A stretch of DNA of 49,959 bases from assembly GCF_000511175.1 (NCBI RefSeq), contig NZ_KI866530.1, forward strand, positions 1,250,465 to 1,300,423. The letters are read 5' to 3'. Below, piece by piece: positions 36,380 to 45,109 of the stretch. How positions within the stretch are numbered: position 1 is the first letter of the stretch; each line of letters begins with the position of its first letter. A program made the position numbers and the translations under genes. This DNA comes from Sediminibacterium salmoneum NBRC 103935. Its GTDB lineage: Bacteria > Bacteroidota > Bacteroidia > Chitinophagales > Chitinophagaceae. The notes under the pieces are model-generated. The model was not told where the DNA came from and did no database searches. It saw only the letters and a program-made list of their open reading frames with translations.

Positions 36380-36459
36380 AAGACAAGTCAGGTCCCGCAA
36401 AGTCTTACCATTTTTAACCCAAGAAAGCTATAACCCAACCAAAAGCTTATTTTAGTAGC

Positions 36460-37623
36460 ATGTTTAAGAGGGGTTTCAACTTTACCAATGTGCTCTTTAT
36501 GATGGCCATTGCCATTGTTAGCGGAACTATTGTGTATTCTCAATACATTGCCCAGCAAATAGCTGGTAAAGAACGCCTGGCGGTGGAAGCATGGGTAGAA
36601 GCCGAGAGGACCATCCTTAATGCAACCGATACGGTATCACTTAATCTTGCCGCTAAAATCATTACGGAAAACACTACTATTCCCATTATTGAAACCGACG
36701 ACAAAGACAAGCCCACCGGCAACTATGTAAACCTTGATTCCACTGCAGTTAAAGAAGACCCTCAGTATTTACAAAAACAACTGGCTGTTTTTAAACGCTA
36801 TAACAAATCGCCCATAGAAGTAAAACTGAAGGCAGAAGATAGTACCAGCATCCGTTACTATTACGGTCAGAGTAAACTATACAGAGAAGCCCAATGGTAT
36901 CCGATTGTTCAGTTGATGCTGGTGATAATGTTCGTATGGATTGTTATTTATTCATTACGCACCCGTCACAAAAGCGGACAAAATCAATTATGGGCATCCA
37001 TGGCCAAGGAAACGGCACATCAATTGGGTACACCTGTTAGTAGCCTGGAAGGATGGCTGGAAATATTAAAAGAAAAAGAAGACAGCAAATCCATTGCAGC
37101 AGAAATAGCCAAAGATGTGAATCGCTTACAACTCATTACAGATCGCTTTGGCAAAATAGGCAGCACCCCAAAAACAGAATTGTGCAACCCTTATGAAAGA
37201 GTACAATTGGTAATGGACTATATGAAAAAAAGAAGTAGTGATCAGGTGCAGTTTCAGCTGAACGGAGGCAATGCTGTTAACACAGAATGTCTGCTCTCCC
37301 CTACTTTATTTGATTGGGTCATTGAAAATTTACTCAAAAATGCACTGGATGCAATGGATGGAAAAGGCAGCATTGAAATTGACATGAAACAGGACAACTG
37401 GCAATTAGAGATTTGTGTAAAAGACAGTGGCAAAGGCATTCCGCATAACCAATGGAAAAAAGTTTTTCAACCGGGTTTCACCACTAAAAAAAGAGGCTGG
37501 GGAATTGGTTTGTCTTTGAGCAAACGCATCATTGAACAATACCACAAGGGAGACTTATTTGTACAATCCAGTGAACTAAATAAGGGAACTGTATTCTGCA
37601 TACAGCTCCCTTTATTGCGATAA
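36460..37623 (+). CDS. Sensor histidine kinase without an adjacent response regulator
   Basis: A 387-residue inner-membrane kinase. It has two membrane helices (about 9-27 and 146-164) around a periplasmic domain of about 118 residues. The phosphoacceptor histidine H187 is in MAKETAHQLGTPVSSLEGW. The ATPase domain has the N box NLLKNALDAM near 286-295, G1 VKDSGKGIP and G2 KRGWGIGLSLSKRII. There is no receiver domain and no response-regulator gene on either side, so its partner is elsewhere. The AHQLGTP form of the H box is a common Bacteroidota variant. The ligand is unknown. Confidence 0.9.
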   Translation: MFKRGFNFTNVLFMMAIAIVSGTIVYSQYIAQQIAGKERLAVEAWVEAERTILNATDTVSLNLAAKIITENTTIPIIETDDKDKPTGNYVNLDSTAVKEDPQYLQKQLAVFKRYNKSPIEVKLKAEDSTSIRYYYGQSKLYREAQWYPIVQLMLVIMFVWIVIYSLRTRHKSGQNQLWASMAKETAHQLGTPVSSLEGWLEILKEKEDSKSIAAEIAKDVNRLQLITDRFGKIGSTPKTELCNPYERVQLVMDYMKKRSSDQVQFQLNGGNAVNTECLLSPTLFDWVIENLLKNALDAMDGKGSIEIDMKQDNWQLEICVKDSGKGIPHNQWKKVFQPGFTTKKRGWGIGLSLSKRIIEQYHKGDLFVQSSELNKGTVFCIQLPLLR

Positions 37624-37663
37624 ATTTAATTTTCAGTGCAGCTGATTCCCGTTTAAACGAAAA

Positions 37664-38371
37664 CTACAAGCGCCTTACCGATCCTCCGCTACCTACTTTA
37701 ATATCTCTGATATTACCTTCGCCTTTGTATCGGATAGACCCTCCACTGCTGGCACGGGCAATAATTTCCTTGGACACTTGCACCTGTACAGAGCCGCCAC
37801 TGGAGCTCTCTGCATCACAGGTTTTAGCAGACAAATCATAGCCTTTGAACATGGCGCCGCTGCTGGCATCCACACTTATATCATCCGCTTTGCCTGATAG
37901 TTCAGCTAGCGCTCCACTGCTCATTCTTACTGATAATTTATTAAGTTCCAGATTGCTTCCGGAAACCAGCGCACCACTATTGGCATTAATTTTATCCAAA
38001 TCTTTGAAAGACAAATACACAGTTACTTTCCAGTTTTTCCATTGTTTCCAGAATTGCCAATCCTGATTACGGGTAATTTTCAGCACCCCATCCTTTACAG
38101 TGGTTTCTATGTATTCAAGATAAGCAGGATCGCCTGCCGCAACCGCCAGCTCTTCTTTATCGCCCTGAGTTAAAATTAATTTGATGCCAGAAGAAACATC
38201 AACAGCGTGAAAAGACTTTATACTTCTTTTTTCAACATGGGGTTCATTCACAGTTTTTTGTGCCATTACGGCCAAACCCATCACAGAGATGGACAATAAC
38301 AATAGTATTTTTTCATAAACGATTTTTCTATGAAACGGACGCCCTGAAAAAAAGTTACTACCGTTCATCAT
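37664..38371 (-). CDS. Head-GIN (DUF2807) secreted protein, start uncertain
   Basis: A 235-residue protein whose body is the head-GIN domain (former DUF2807): RSIKSFHAVDVSSGIKLILTQGD, followed by repeating SSGA/SSGG beta-helix turns (VRMSSGALAELSG, VDASSGAMFKG, AESSSGGSV, ARASSGGSI, KVGSGGSV). The family is secreted and thought to be adhesive or structural. The long N-terminus before the signal core (KILLLLSISVMGLAVMAQ) is unusual. At 38316 an ATG followed by A6 is one base out of frame; one more A would give the classic start MKKILLLLSISV. Alternatively translation begins at 38371, coupled to glgB, with AAGGA just before it. Confidence 0.82.
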   Translation of the reverse strand: MMNGSNFFSGRPFHRKIVYEKILLLLSISVMGLAVMAQKTVNEPHVEKRSIKSFHAVDVSSGIKLILTQGDKEELAVAAGDPAYLEYIETTVKDGVLKITRNQDWQFWKQWKNWKVTVYLSFKDLDKINANSGALVSGSNLELNKLSVRMSSGALAELSGKADDISVDASSGAMFKGYDLSAKTCDAESSSGGSVQVQVSKEIIARASSGGSIRYKGEGNIRDIKVGSGGSVRRL

Positions 38372-38374
38372 TCC

Positions 38375-40378
38375 TTAACGCAATACAACCGCTCCTAATG
38401 CCGGTAGATGCACTTTCAGTTGATAACATTTGGAAGGCTTGTCTACCAGTTTGCTTTGTATGGAGGGATTAAACACGTCGCCCGTTCCCCAGAATTCCTT
38501 GCTATCGCTATTGAATATTTCGGTCCACTTTCCCTTGCCGTGCACATAAATCTCCCAATCGTGGCGAACCACAGGTGTAACATTCAGTATCACCAGCACA
38601 TCGTCTTTTTCTTTTTTACCCTTTCGCTTGTATACCATCACCGAATCACTGCGGTGGTTCAGATCCACCCATTCAAAACCACCTGGTTCAAATTGCTTTT
38701 CATACAATGCGGGTTCTGATTTGTACAATTGATTCAATTGCTGCACACAATATTTCATACCGCCATGGCTTACATGCTGCAGCAATTCCCATTGCAATTC
38801 CGATTTATAATTCCATTCATTGGTAGAACCAAATTCATTTCCCATGAACAACAATTTGGCTCCCGGATGCGTAAACATATACGTATAGAGGATGCGGAGA
38901 TTGGCAAACTTCTGCCACTCGTCGCCAGGCATTTTATAAATCATCGGACTCTTGCCATGTACTACTTCATCATGACTCAGCGGTAGCATGAAATTCTCAT
39001 CATAGAAATACATCATGCTGAACGAAAATTTATCCTGATGAAACTGGCGGAAAATAGGATCCATTTTAAAATAGTCCAGGGTATCGTGCATCCATCCCAT
39101 CATCCACTTCATACCAAAGCCAAGCCCACCTTCAAAAGTTGGCTTACTGATTTTGGGCCAGTCGGTTGCTTCTTCTGCAATTGTCTGAATATCCGGAAAG
39201 TCCCTGTAAAGGGTTTCATTCAGATCTTTAATAAAAGCAATCGCTTCAAGGTTGCCGTTACCACCGTATTCATTCGGCTCCCACTGACCTTCACTGCGGC
39301 TATAATCCAGTCGCAGCATGGAACTCACTGCGTCTACTCTTAATCCATCTGTATGAAAACAATCGCACCAGAATCGGGCACTACTAATTAAAAATGATTT
39401 TACTTCTCCGCGCTTGTAATTAAATATATAAGAGTTCCAATCCGGATGATAGCCTTTTCGCATATCTGCATACTCATAAGTATGCGTTCCATCGAACATA
39501 AATAAACCATGCGCATCATAGGGAAAGTGCGAAGGCACCCAATCTAAAATTACCCCAATACCTGCCTGATGAAAAGCATCTACTAAATACGCATATCCCT
39601 GCGGGGATCCAAATCGTGAAGTGGGCGCAAAATAGCCTGTTCCCTGGTAGCCCCAGCTTCCATCAAAGGGGTGTTCCATTACAGGCATAAACTCAACATG
39701 CGTAAAACCCATATCTTTTACATAAGGCACCAGTCTTTCTGCAATCTGTTGGTAGGTATTGTAAGATTCCTCGTCGTGTTTATCCGGCCGCATCCAGCTG
39801 GCCAGGTGCACTTCATAAACACTGTAAGGACTCTTGAGTGAATTGTGTTTTTTGCGATGCTTCATCCATTCCTGGTCCTTCCATTCATAATCCGTTTGCC
39901 AGGTAATAGAAGCAGTAAAAGGTCTTTTCTCCCAGAAATGCGCAAAAGGGTCTCCTTTGTCTAATTTGATTCCATTGAAACCATGTATATGATACTTGTA
40001 AGCTTCCCCTGCCTGAATGCCTGGAATAAATCCTTCCCAGATACCCGAATTATCCAGTCTTACTTTTAACGGATGACTGGTTTTATCCCAGTTATTAAAA
40101 TAGCCGGTCACAGAAATAAAAGTGGCATTCGGCGCCCACACGGCAAAATAAGTTCCCAGCACACCCAGCACTTCTAACTGTTTGTTACCAAAGAACTTAT
40201 AGAGCTGGTAATGCGTCCCGTTCTGAAAATTCCGGACATCTGCTTCTGAAAACAAAGAATAGTTCCATACTGCTTGTTGCGTATCAACAAAATGCGTCTC
40301 TTCAAATTTCTTCTGGGCTTCCTTTGCAACTTTTGTATTAGGGGCTGCTCTTTTATTCGATTTTGTTGAATCAGACAT
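38375..40378 (-). CDS. glgB: 1,4-alpha-glucan branching enzyme
   Basis: A 667-residue GH13 enzyme that makes alpha-1,6 branches in glycogen. An N-terminal CBM48-like domain (about 80-170, GTYFAVWAPNATFISVTGYFNNWD) precedes the catalytic barrel. Visible motifs are DWVPSHFPYDAHGLFMFDGT, the nucleophile aspartate in DGLRVDAV, the acid/base glutamate in IAEEATDWP, and LPLSHDEVVHGK. The final domain has VLVILNVTPV. It is the size of the eukaryotic-like short GlgB with an extra N-terminal ~30 charged residues. No other glycogen genes are adjacent. The head-GIN gene begins 4 bases after its stop. Confidence 0.95.
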   Translation of the reverse strand: MSDSTKSNKRAAPNTKVAKEAQKKFEETHFVDTQQAVWNYSLFSEADVRNFQNGTHYQLYKFFGNKQLEVLGVLGTYFAVWAPNATFISVTGYFNNWDKTSHPLKVRLDNSGIWEGFIPGIQAGEAYKYHIHGFNGIKLDKGDPFAHFWEKRPFTASITWQTDYEWKDQEWMKHRKKHNSLKSPYSVYEVHLASWMRPDKHDEESYNTYQQIAERLVPYVKDMGFTHVEFMPVMEHPFDGSWGYQGTGYFAPTSRFGSPQGYAYLVDAFHQAGIGVILDWVPSHFPYDAHGLFMFDGTHTYEYADMRKGYHPDWNSYIFNYKRGEVKSFLISSARFWCDCFHTDGLRVDAVSSMLRLDYSRSEGQWEPNEYGGNGNLEAIAFIKDLNETLYRDFPDIQTIAEEATDWPKISKPTFEGGLGFGMKWMMGWMHDTLDYFKMDPIFRQFHQDKFSFSMMYFYDENFMLPLSHDEVVHGKSPMIYKMPGDEWQKFANLRILYTYMFTHPGAKLLFMGNEFGSTNEWNYKSELQWELLQHVSHGGMKYCVQQLNQLYKSEPALYEKQFEPGGFEWVDLNHRSDSVMVYKRKGKKEKDDVLVILNVTPVVRHDWEIYVHGKGKWTEIFNSDSKEFWGTGDVFNPSIQSKLVDKPSKCYQLKVHLPALGAVVLR

Positions 40379-40482
40379 ATGATAAAATTATTTAACAGAA
40401 ATATATGATGAATGGAAAATTTCTGTCATAAGTTTTATGGAATTTACAACAAAATTCATCTAAAGACGAATTAACTGCATTT

Positions 40483-43257
40483 ATGACCAAACTAACATTG
40501 GTAGCAATCTTTTTATTTGCTGCCATCTCCAACGGGTTTTCTCAGGAAACCGGATCAGTCAAAGGAACGGTAACTGATACCCTGAACAAACAAAACTTAA
40601 CCAATGCTGTGGTTGCCGTATTAAGGGCCAAAGATTCTGTATTGGTAAAGTATACACGCACAACCAAAGAGGGACAATTTAATTTGCCTGACCTCTCAGC
40701 CGGCAAATACATTGTAATGGTCTCTTACCCTGCTTATGCCGATTACGTGGATGTAATTTCTGTTACGGGGGGATCCACAACCGACTTAGGCAAAGTACCC
40801 GTTATCACCAAAGCCACACTGTTGCAGGAAGTAATTGTTCGGCAAACCATCGGTTCCATTCGAGTTAAAGGAGACACAACAGAATACAAAGCAGACAGTT
40901 TCAAAGTAAGCGCCAATGCCGATGTACAGGAGCTTTTACGCAAAATGCCTGGCATTCAGGTAAACAGCAAAGGGGAAATTACCGCTCAGGGAGAAAGAGT
41001 GCAAAAAGTGCTGGTGGATGGTGAAGAGTTCTTCAGCGATGACCCTGCCGTTGTTACCAAAAATCTTAGAGCCGATGCAGTTGACAAAGTGCAGTCCTTC
41101 GATAAAAAAAGTGATCAGGCAGTGTTTACAGGTATTGATGACGGACAGAAAATTAAAACCCTGAACCTTACTTTGAAAGAAGACAAGAAGAAAGGGTATT
41201 TTGGCAAAGCCGAAGCTGGTGGTGATTTTGATAAATATGGATATGGAAAATTATTAGCCAATTCATTCAAGGGTAAAAGAAAAATTTCAGGATACTTAAC
41301 TACCGACAATACCAAATTTGAATCCCTCAATTGGAATGAAAACCAGAACTACGGAGGGAATTCAAATATGACCACTGAAATGACTGACGATGGCGGCATT
41401 ATGATGTGGAGCTCTGGTGATGAATTTAGCTGGGGAACAGGTTTCCCAAATTCGGTAACGGGTGGGTTGCATTTTAGTAATAAATGGAATAAAGACAAAC
41501 ACAATTCTAATAATACTTACCAATACAATCAATTGGATGTGAGAGGCGTGAATACCAATAAAACTCAGAACATCCTACCAGGAGCCGACTTAATAAGTAC
41601 CAGTGTTCAAAATCAAGCCAGCAGCAGAAAAAGAAATAAACTAACCAGCACTTATGAGTGGCAGATAGATTCTACCAGTTCCTTAAAAATTACTGCGAGA
41701 GGATCCATTGTTAATAGCAACACCAGTTCAACCTATTTTGGTCGTACCATCAATAGCGATAGTATTTTATTAAACCAGAGTAATCGGGCTACATCTACGG
41801 TAGATGAAAACAAAACCATGAACTCAACCATTTTTTATCGCAAAAGATTCAAAAAAATGGGCCGTACTATTTCTTGGAACAATGAAATAAACTACAATGA
41901 CAGAGCAGATGATGGATTTTTAACAGCAGACAATATCTTTTATGATGCTTTGGGTAATATGGTAAGAAGAGATAATGTTGACCAACAAAAGACCAATAAA
42001 CAAATTGCTACTACTATTAATTCTACCATCAACTATACAGAACCACTTTGGAAAAATACTTTTCTGGTATTGAATTACAAACTGAGTGTAAGTAGAAACG
42101 ATGCAGAGCGGAATACCTTTGCAAAAAACGCAGCAAACAATAAGTATGAGAATTTGGTAGATACTTTAAGTAATCATTTCATCTTCAACACAACCGGTCA
42201 TAGTGGAAGTGTAAACCTTCGTTACAATGTAAAGAAATTTAATTTTTCTATCGGTACTGGTTTAGGAACAGTTAATTACCGACTGAATGACATTGTTAAA
42301 AAAACGGACCGCAATGTAATTTTCAACAATTTTATTCCTGCAGTAACATTTAATTTTACTCCGAAACAACAAAGAAGATTTAATTTTTCTTATAACGGTA
42401 CAACAAGAAATCCTTCTCTTGCACAAATACAACCGATTATTGATAATATAGACCCGCTAAACTTAACTATTGGTAACCCGAACTTAAAGCAATCCTTTGT
42501 GCACCAATTTAACCTGGGAGGTTCTGACTATAAAGTATTAAAAAGCAGAAGAATCAGCTTTAACATCAACTTCTCTAAAACTGAAAATGCCATTTCCAAT
42601 TCAAGTTTTGTAGATAACCAGGGTAGAAGAATTAACCAGGCAATAAACGTAGCCGGAAATTACAGTTTGAGTGGAAGGGTTGGATATGGATTCGAGATAA
42701 TTCCTTCTCTGAATATCGGGGTAGATATTAGTCCCAGAATCAACCAATTTGCCAATAGGGTTAATGGAATTGATAATATAACTAAAAACAGAGCCACTGA
42801 TTTCAGTTTAAATATTGGGTACTGGGGAGATAAATGGATTAATTTTTATGCATACGGAAGTGCAATACACAATAATTCCACTACTTCCATTCGTCCGGAT
42901 GTTAGCACTAAATTCTGGTCTTATAATGCATACGCCAATATGCAGTTTAAGTTAAAAAAAATAAAGACTTATATCGACTTCGATTTAAATGCCAATATTT
43001 ACCAGAAGACTGCTGTATTTGCTGATCAGAGAGATGTGTATATTTTGAATGCTTCTGTTAGAAAGGTAATTTCCAAAAATGATCAATGGGAAATTAAAGC
43101 CTCTGTAAACGATCTTCTAAATCAAAACTTAGGCATCAATCGAAATGCATCCAGCAATTTTATTACAGAAACAACCAATCAAACCATTCAACGCTATTTC
43201 TTATTTTCTTTAATCTGGAATTTCAGTAAAAATGGTAAACCTAATGAAGGATTTTAA
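40483..43257 (+). CDS. TonB-receptor-like outer-membrane barrel (OMP_b-brl_3 type) with a carboxypeptidase-regulatory N-domain
   Basis: A 924-residue outer-membrane protein with a signal peptide (MTKLTLVAIFLFAAISNGFSQ). Next is a CarboxypepD_reg-like beta domain (about 25-110, GSVKGTVTDTLNKQNLTNAVVAVL). A plug-like region follows (DVQELLRKMPGIQVNSKGEITAQGERVQKVLVDGEEFFSDDP) and then a barrel of about 700 residues. No TonB box was identified. It resembles the family that accompanies GLPGLI proteins in Bacteroidota. The following GLPGLI gene begins one base past its stop, so the two are one unit. The substrate is unknown. Confidence 0.85.
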   Translation: MTKLTLVAIFLFAAISNGFSQETGSVKGTVTDTLNKQNLTNAVVAVLRAKDSVLVKYTRTTKEGQFNLPDLSAGKYIVMVSYPAYADYVDVISVTGGSTTDLGKVPVITKATLLQEVIVRQTIGSIRVKGDTTEYKADSFKVSANADVQELLRKMPGIQVNSKGEITAQGERVQKVLVDGEEFFSDDPAVVTKNLRADAVDKVQSFDKKSDQAVFTGIDDGQKIKTLNLTLKEDKKKGYFGKAEAGGDFDKYGYGKLLANSFKGKRKISGYLTTDNTKFESLNWNENQNYGGNSNMTTEMTDDGGIMMWSSGDEFSWGTGFPNSVTGGLHFSNKWNKDKHNSNNTYQYNQLDVRGVNTNKTQNILPGADLISTSVQNQASSRKRNKLTSTYEWQIDSTSSLKITARGSIVNSNTSSTYFGRTINSDSILLNQSNRATSTVDENKTMNSTIFYRKRFKKMGRTISWNNEINYNDRADDGFLTADNIFYDALGNMVRRDNVDQQKTNKQIATTINSTINYTEPLWKNTFLVLNYKLSVSRNDAERNTFAKNAANNKYENLVDTLSNHFIFNTTGHSGSVNLRYNVKKFNFSIGTGLGTVNYRLNDIVKKTDRNVIFNNFIPAVTFNFTPKQQRRFNFSYNGTTRNPSLAQIQPIIDNIDPLNLTIGNPNLKQSFVHQFNLGGSDYKVLKSRRISFNINFSKTENAISNSSFVDNQGRRINQAINVAGNYSLSGRVGYGFEIIPSLNIGVDISPRINQFANRVNGIDNITKNRATDFSLNIGYWGDKWINFYAYGSAIHNNSTTSIRPDVSTKFWSYNAYANMQFKLKKIKTYIDFDLNANIYQKTAVFADQRDVYILNASVRKVISKNDQWEIKASVNDLLNQNLGINRNASSNFITETTNQTIQRYFLFSLIWNFSKNGKPNEGF

Positions 43258-43258
43258 T

Positions 43259-43999
43259 ATGAAAAAGATCAACATCATTTGTATATTTTTATTTTTTAGC
43301 ACGTATTTATGTGCTCAGGTTCAATTTATTCAGTCAGGAAGAATTGAATTTGAAAAAAGAGTCAACCAGCATGCGCCCATTTTAGATGAAGGAGAAAATA
43401 TGTGGACTGCTGAAATGCTCAAACAGATACCCAAATTTGTATCTGATGTTTACGAACTCAAGTTTACTACAGACAAATCAGTTTATAAATTAGCAAAGGA
43501 AAATCCCAATAACAAGTATATGTGGGGTACTAAACCTGTTGACACCGATGTGAGTGTTCAGGATTTAAAAAAAGGTATTTCCATTAGTCAAAAAGAAGTA
43601 TTTGAAAATACTTATTTAATCAAAGACAGCAGCCGTACCTGGGAATGGAAAATAGCGGAAGAAACCAGAGAAATTGCAGGCTTTGAATGTAGAAAAGCCG
43701 TTACCAAAATTTGTGATTCGGTTTATGTAGTTGCGTTTTACACCGATCAAATTCCGGTAAGTGCAGGTCCGGAAAGCTTTGGTGGCCTCCCGGGAATGAT
43801 ACTGGGATTAGCTGTACCCAGATTGAATACCACCTGGTTTGCAACCAAACTGGAATTGGTAACACCAACAGCAAATGAACTCAATGTAAAACAAAAGGGA
43901 AAACAAATAGGTAGAACACAACTAACCACAGAACTATCTAAAGCATTAAAAGACTGGGGAAAGGAAGGAGCCAGAAAAATGTGGGTTGCCCAATTGTAA
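43259..43999 (+). CDS. GLPGLI-family protein
   Basis: A 246-residue secreted protein starting at ATG 43259, one base after the barrel's stop (MKKINIICIFLFFSTYLCAQ is the signal). The family name motif appears as FGGLPGMILGLAVP near residue 176-189, and FECRKAVTKICDSVYVVAFYTDQIPVSAGP just before it is the usual lead-in. Family members are found only in Bacteroidota and their function is not established. The tight pairing with a TonB-like barrel suggests they share a job at the outer membrane. Nine upstream codons in frame belong to the end of the barrel gene. Confidence 0.88.
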   Translation: MKKINIICIFLFFSTYLCAQVQFIQSGRIEFEKRVNQHAPILDEGENMWTAEMLKQIPKFVSDVYELKFTTDKSVYKLAKENPNNKYMWGTKPVDTDVSVQDLKKGISISQKEVFENTYLIKDSSRTWEWKIAEETREIAGFECRKAVTKICDSVYVVAFYTDQIPVSAGPESFGGLPGMILGLAVPRLNTTWFATKLELVTPTANELNVKQKGKQIGRTQLTTELSKALKDWGKEGARKMWVAQL

Positions 44000-44000
44000 A

Positions 44001-44711
44001 TTAGTGTCCACATTCAATGGCATCCGCACCATGTATAGCTTTATGTAAATAAGGACTCACAAATGGGATATCCAGGTTCAAACCGCGAAGAATTAATAGT
44101 ATTCCAATGATTAAGGATAGCACCGGAATGAGTTTTCGCATTTGCTGACGGAATTCACCAGATAAAGATTGTGCGGCAAGCACCAGTAATAGCATAGCGG
44201 GAACAGTACCTAATCCAAAACTACCCATGAACAATACTGACTCTGTAATGGTATGAGCTACCAGAGAAGCAGCCATTGCGGTGTAAACAAGGCCACAGGG
44301 TAAGAATCCATTGAGTACACCAAAGATATACATGGTAGGTGCTGACCTTTTTTGCAAGATGGATTGCATAGTGGTGATTTGCCACTGCTTGAAACCATTC
44401 AGAAAGGGTAAATCAAGTTTAGTAAACAGCCGGGGCAACAATACAGACAACACAATAAAAGAACCCAATACAATAGAAAGAATCTGGGTAAGTCCGAACC
44501 AATTCAGGCCTCTCCCGAAAACACCAGCTATAATCCCAATGAGCATATAACTGCTAATTCTTCCGAAATGATACCCTCCTATTGCAAGTGCTTTTTGCCA
44601 ACCAGTAAATTGCTGAAAGGGCAAGGATAGGGCTAAAGGTCCGCACATACCAACACAATGCACACTTCCTGCGAAACCTAAAATAAATCCTGAAAATAAA
44701 AGGACTTCCAT
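44001..44711 (-). CDS. TauE/SafE-type membrane protein of the cbb3 oxidase cluster
   Basis: A 236-residue inner-membrane protein with about six helices. It has the motif HCVGMCGPLALSLPF near residues 18-32 and NGFLPCGLVYTAMAASL in the second half, typical of the small SafE/UreH-like proteins that follow ccoG-ccoH in Bacteroidota. The two cysteine motifs could bind a metal or redox partner; a role in metal supply for oxidase assembly is inferred from position. It follows ccoH after two bases and is the last gene of the oxidase operon. It is convergent with the GLPGLI gene, one base apart. Confidence 0.85.
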   Translation of the reverse strand: MEVLLFSGFILGFAGSVHCVGMCGPLALSLPFQQFTGWQKALAIGGYHFGRISSYMLIGIIAGVFGRGLNWFGLTQILSIVLGSFIVLSVLLPRLFTKLDLPFLNGFKQWQITTMQSILQKRSAPTMYIFGVLNGFLPCGLVYTAMAASLVAHTITESVLFMGSFGLGTVPAMLLLVLAAQSLSGEFRQQMRKLIPVLSLIIGILLILRGLNLDIPFVSPYLHKAIHGADAIECGH

Positions 44712-44713
44712 AA

Positions 44714-45109
44714 TTAAGGAATAAAGATCACTTCTTCAGCGTAGTAATTAATACCCGCACTGGTAAAACTGATCTTAGCAATATATTTTCCTTTGTTAAA
44801 TGAAGAAACCGGAAAAATATAAACTCCGTTGCCGGATGCAGCTAAAGGCCATTTTTTATCTGACTTCTCGGAAGCCGGATTGTAAAAATGGATTTCCGCA
44901 TTGGTGATGGCGGTTGTTAACGTTGAATCGATGGTCAGAAAAACCTGACCTTCCTTTTTATTAATGGAGATTTTTTGCTTTAATGCATTGGCATTGGCGG
45001 TAGCTTGTAACTTTCCGTTGAATGCCATTTCCTTTTCATAATAATTAGACTCCACCATTTCAATATCTACCTGCATGGTTTTCCATACAAGAAATAGTAT
45101 AAATGCCAC
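44714..45109 (-). CDS. ccoH: FixH/CcoH-family protein, apparently missing its N-terminus
   Basis: A 131-residue protein read from a GTG at 45109. The family pattern MQVDIEMVESNYYEKEM followed by a periplasmic beta domain (IHFYNPASEKSDKKWP, KGKYIAKISFTSAGINYYAEEV) identifies FixH, an assembly factor of cbb3 oxidase. FixH normally begins MNWG plus a full membrane helix; here only the last part (AFILFLVWKT) is present. In the same frame upstream the codons give PFGAGVAFILF, which looks like the interrupted helix, with no start codon. The frame overlaps ccoG by 43 bases. This looks like the right side of a deletion. Confidence 0.75.
   Translation of the reverse strand: MAFILFLVWKTMQVDIEMVESNYYEKEMAFNGKLQATANANALKQKISINKKEGQVFLTIDSTLTTAITNAEIHFYNPASEKSDKKWPLAASGNGVYIFPVSSFNKGKYIAKISFTSAGINYYAEEVIFIP

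Noticed and set aside
37645..37660. GTTTAAAC palindrome as a terminator or attachment site
   Set aside because: Short, AT-rich, no T run or duplicated flank; a chance restriction-type palindrome.
40395..40426. 8-bp inverted repeat (ACAGAAAT / ATTTCTGT) upstream of glgB
   Set aside because: 16-base spacer, AT-rich arms and no promoter box nearby; too weak to call regulatory.
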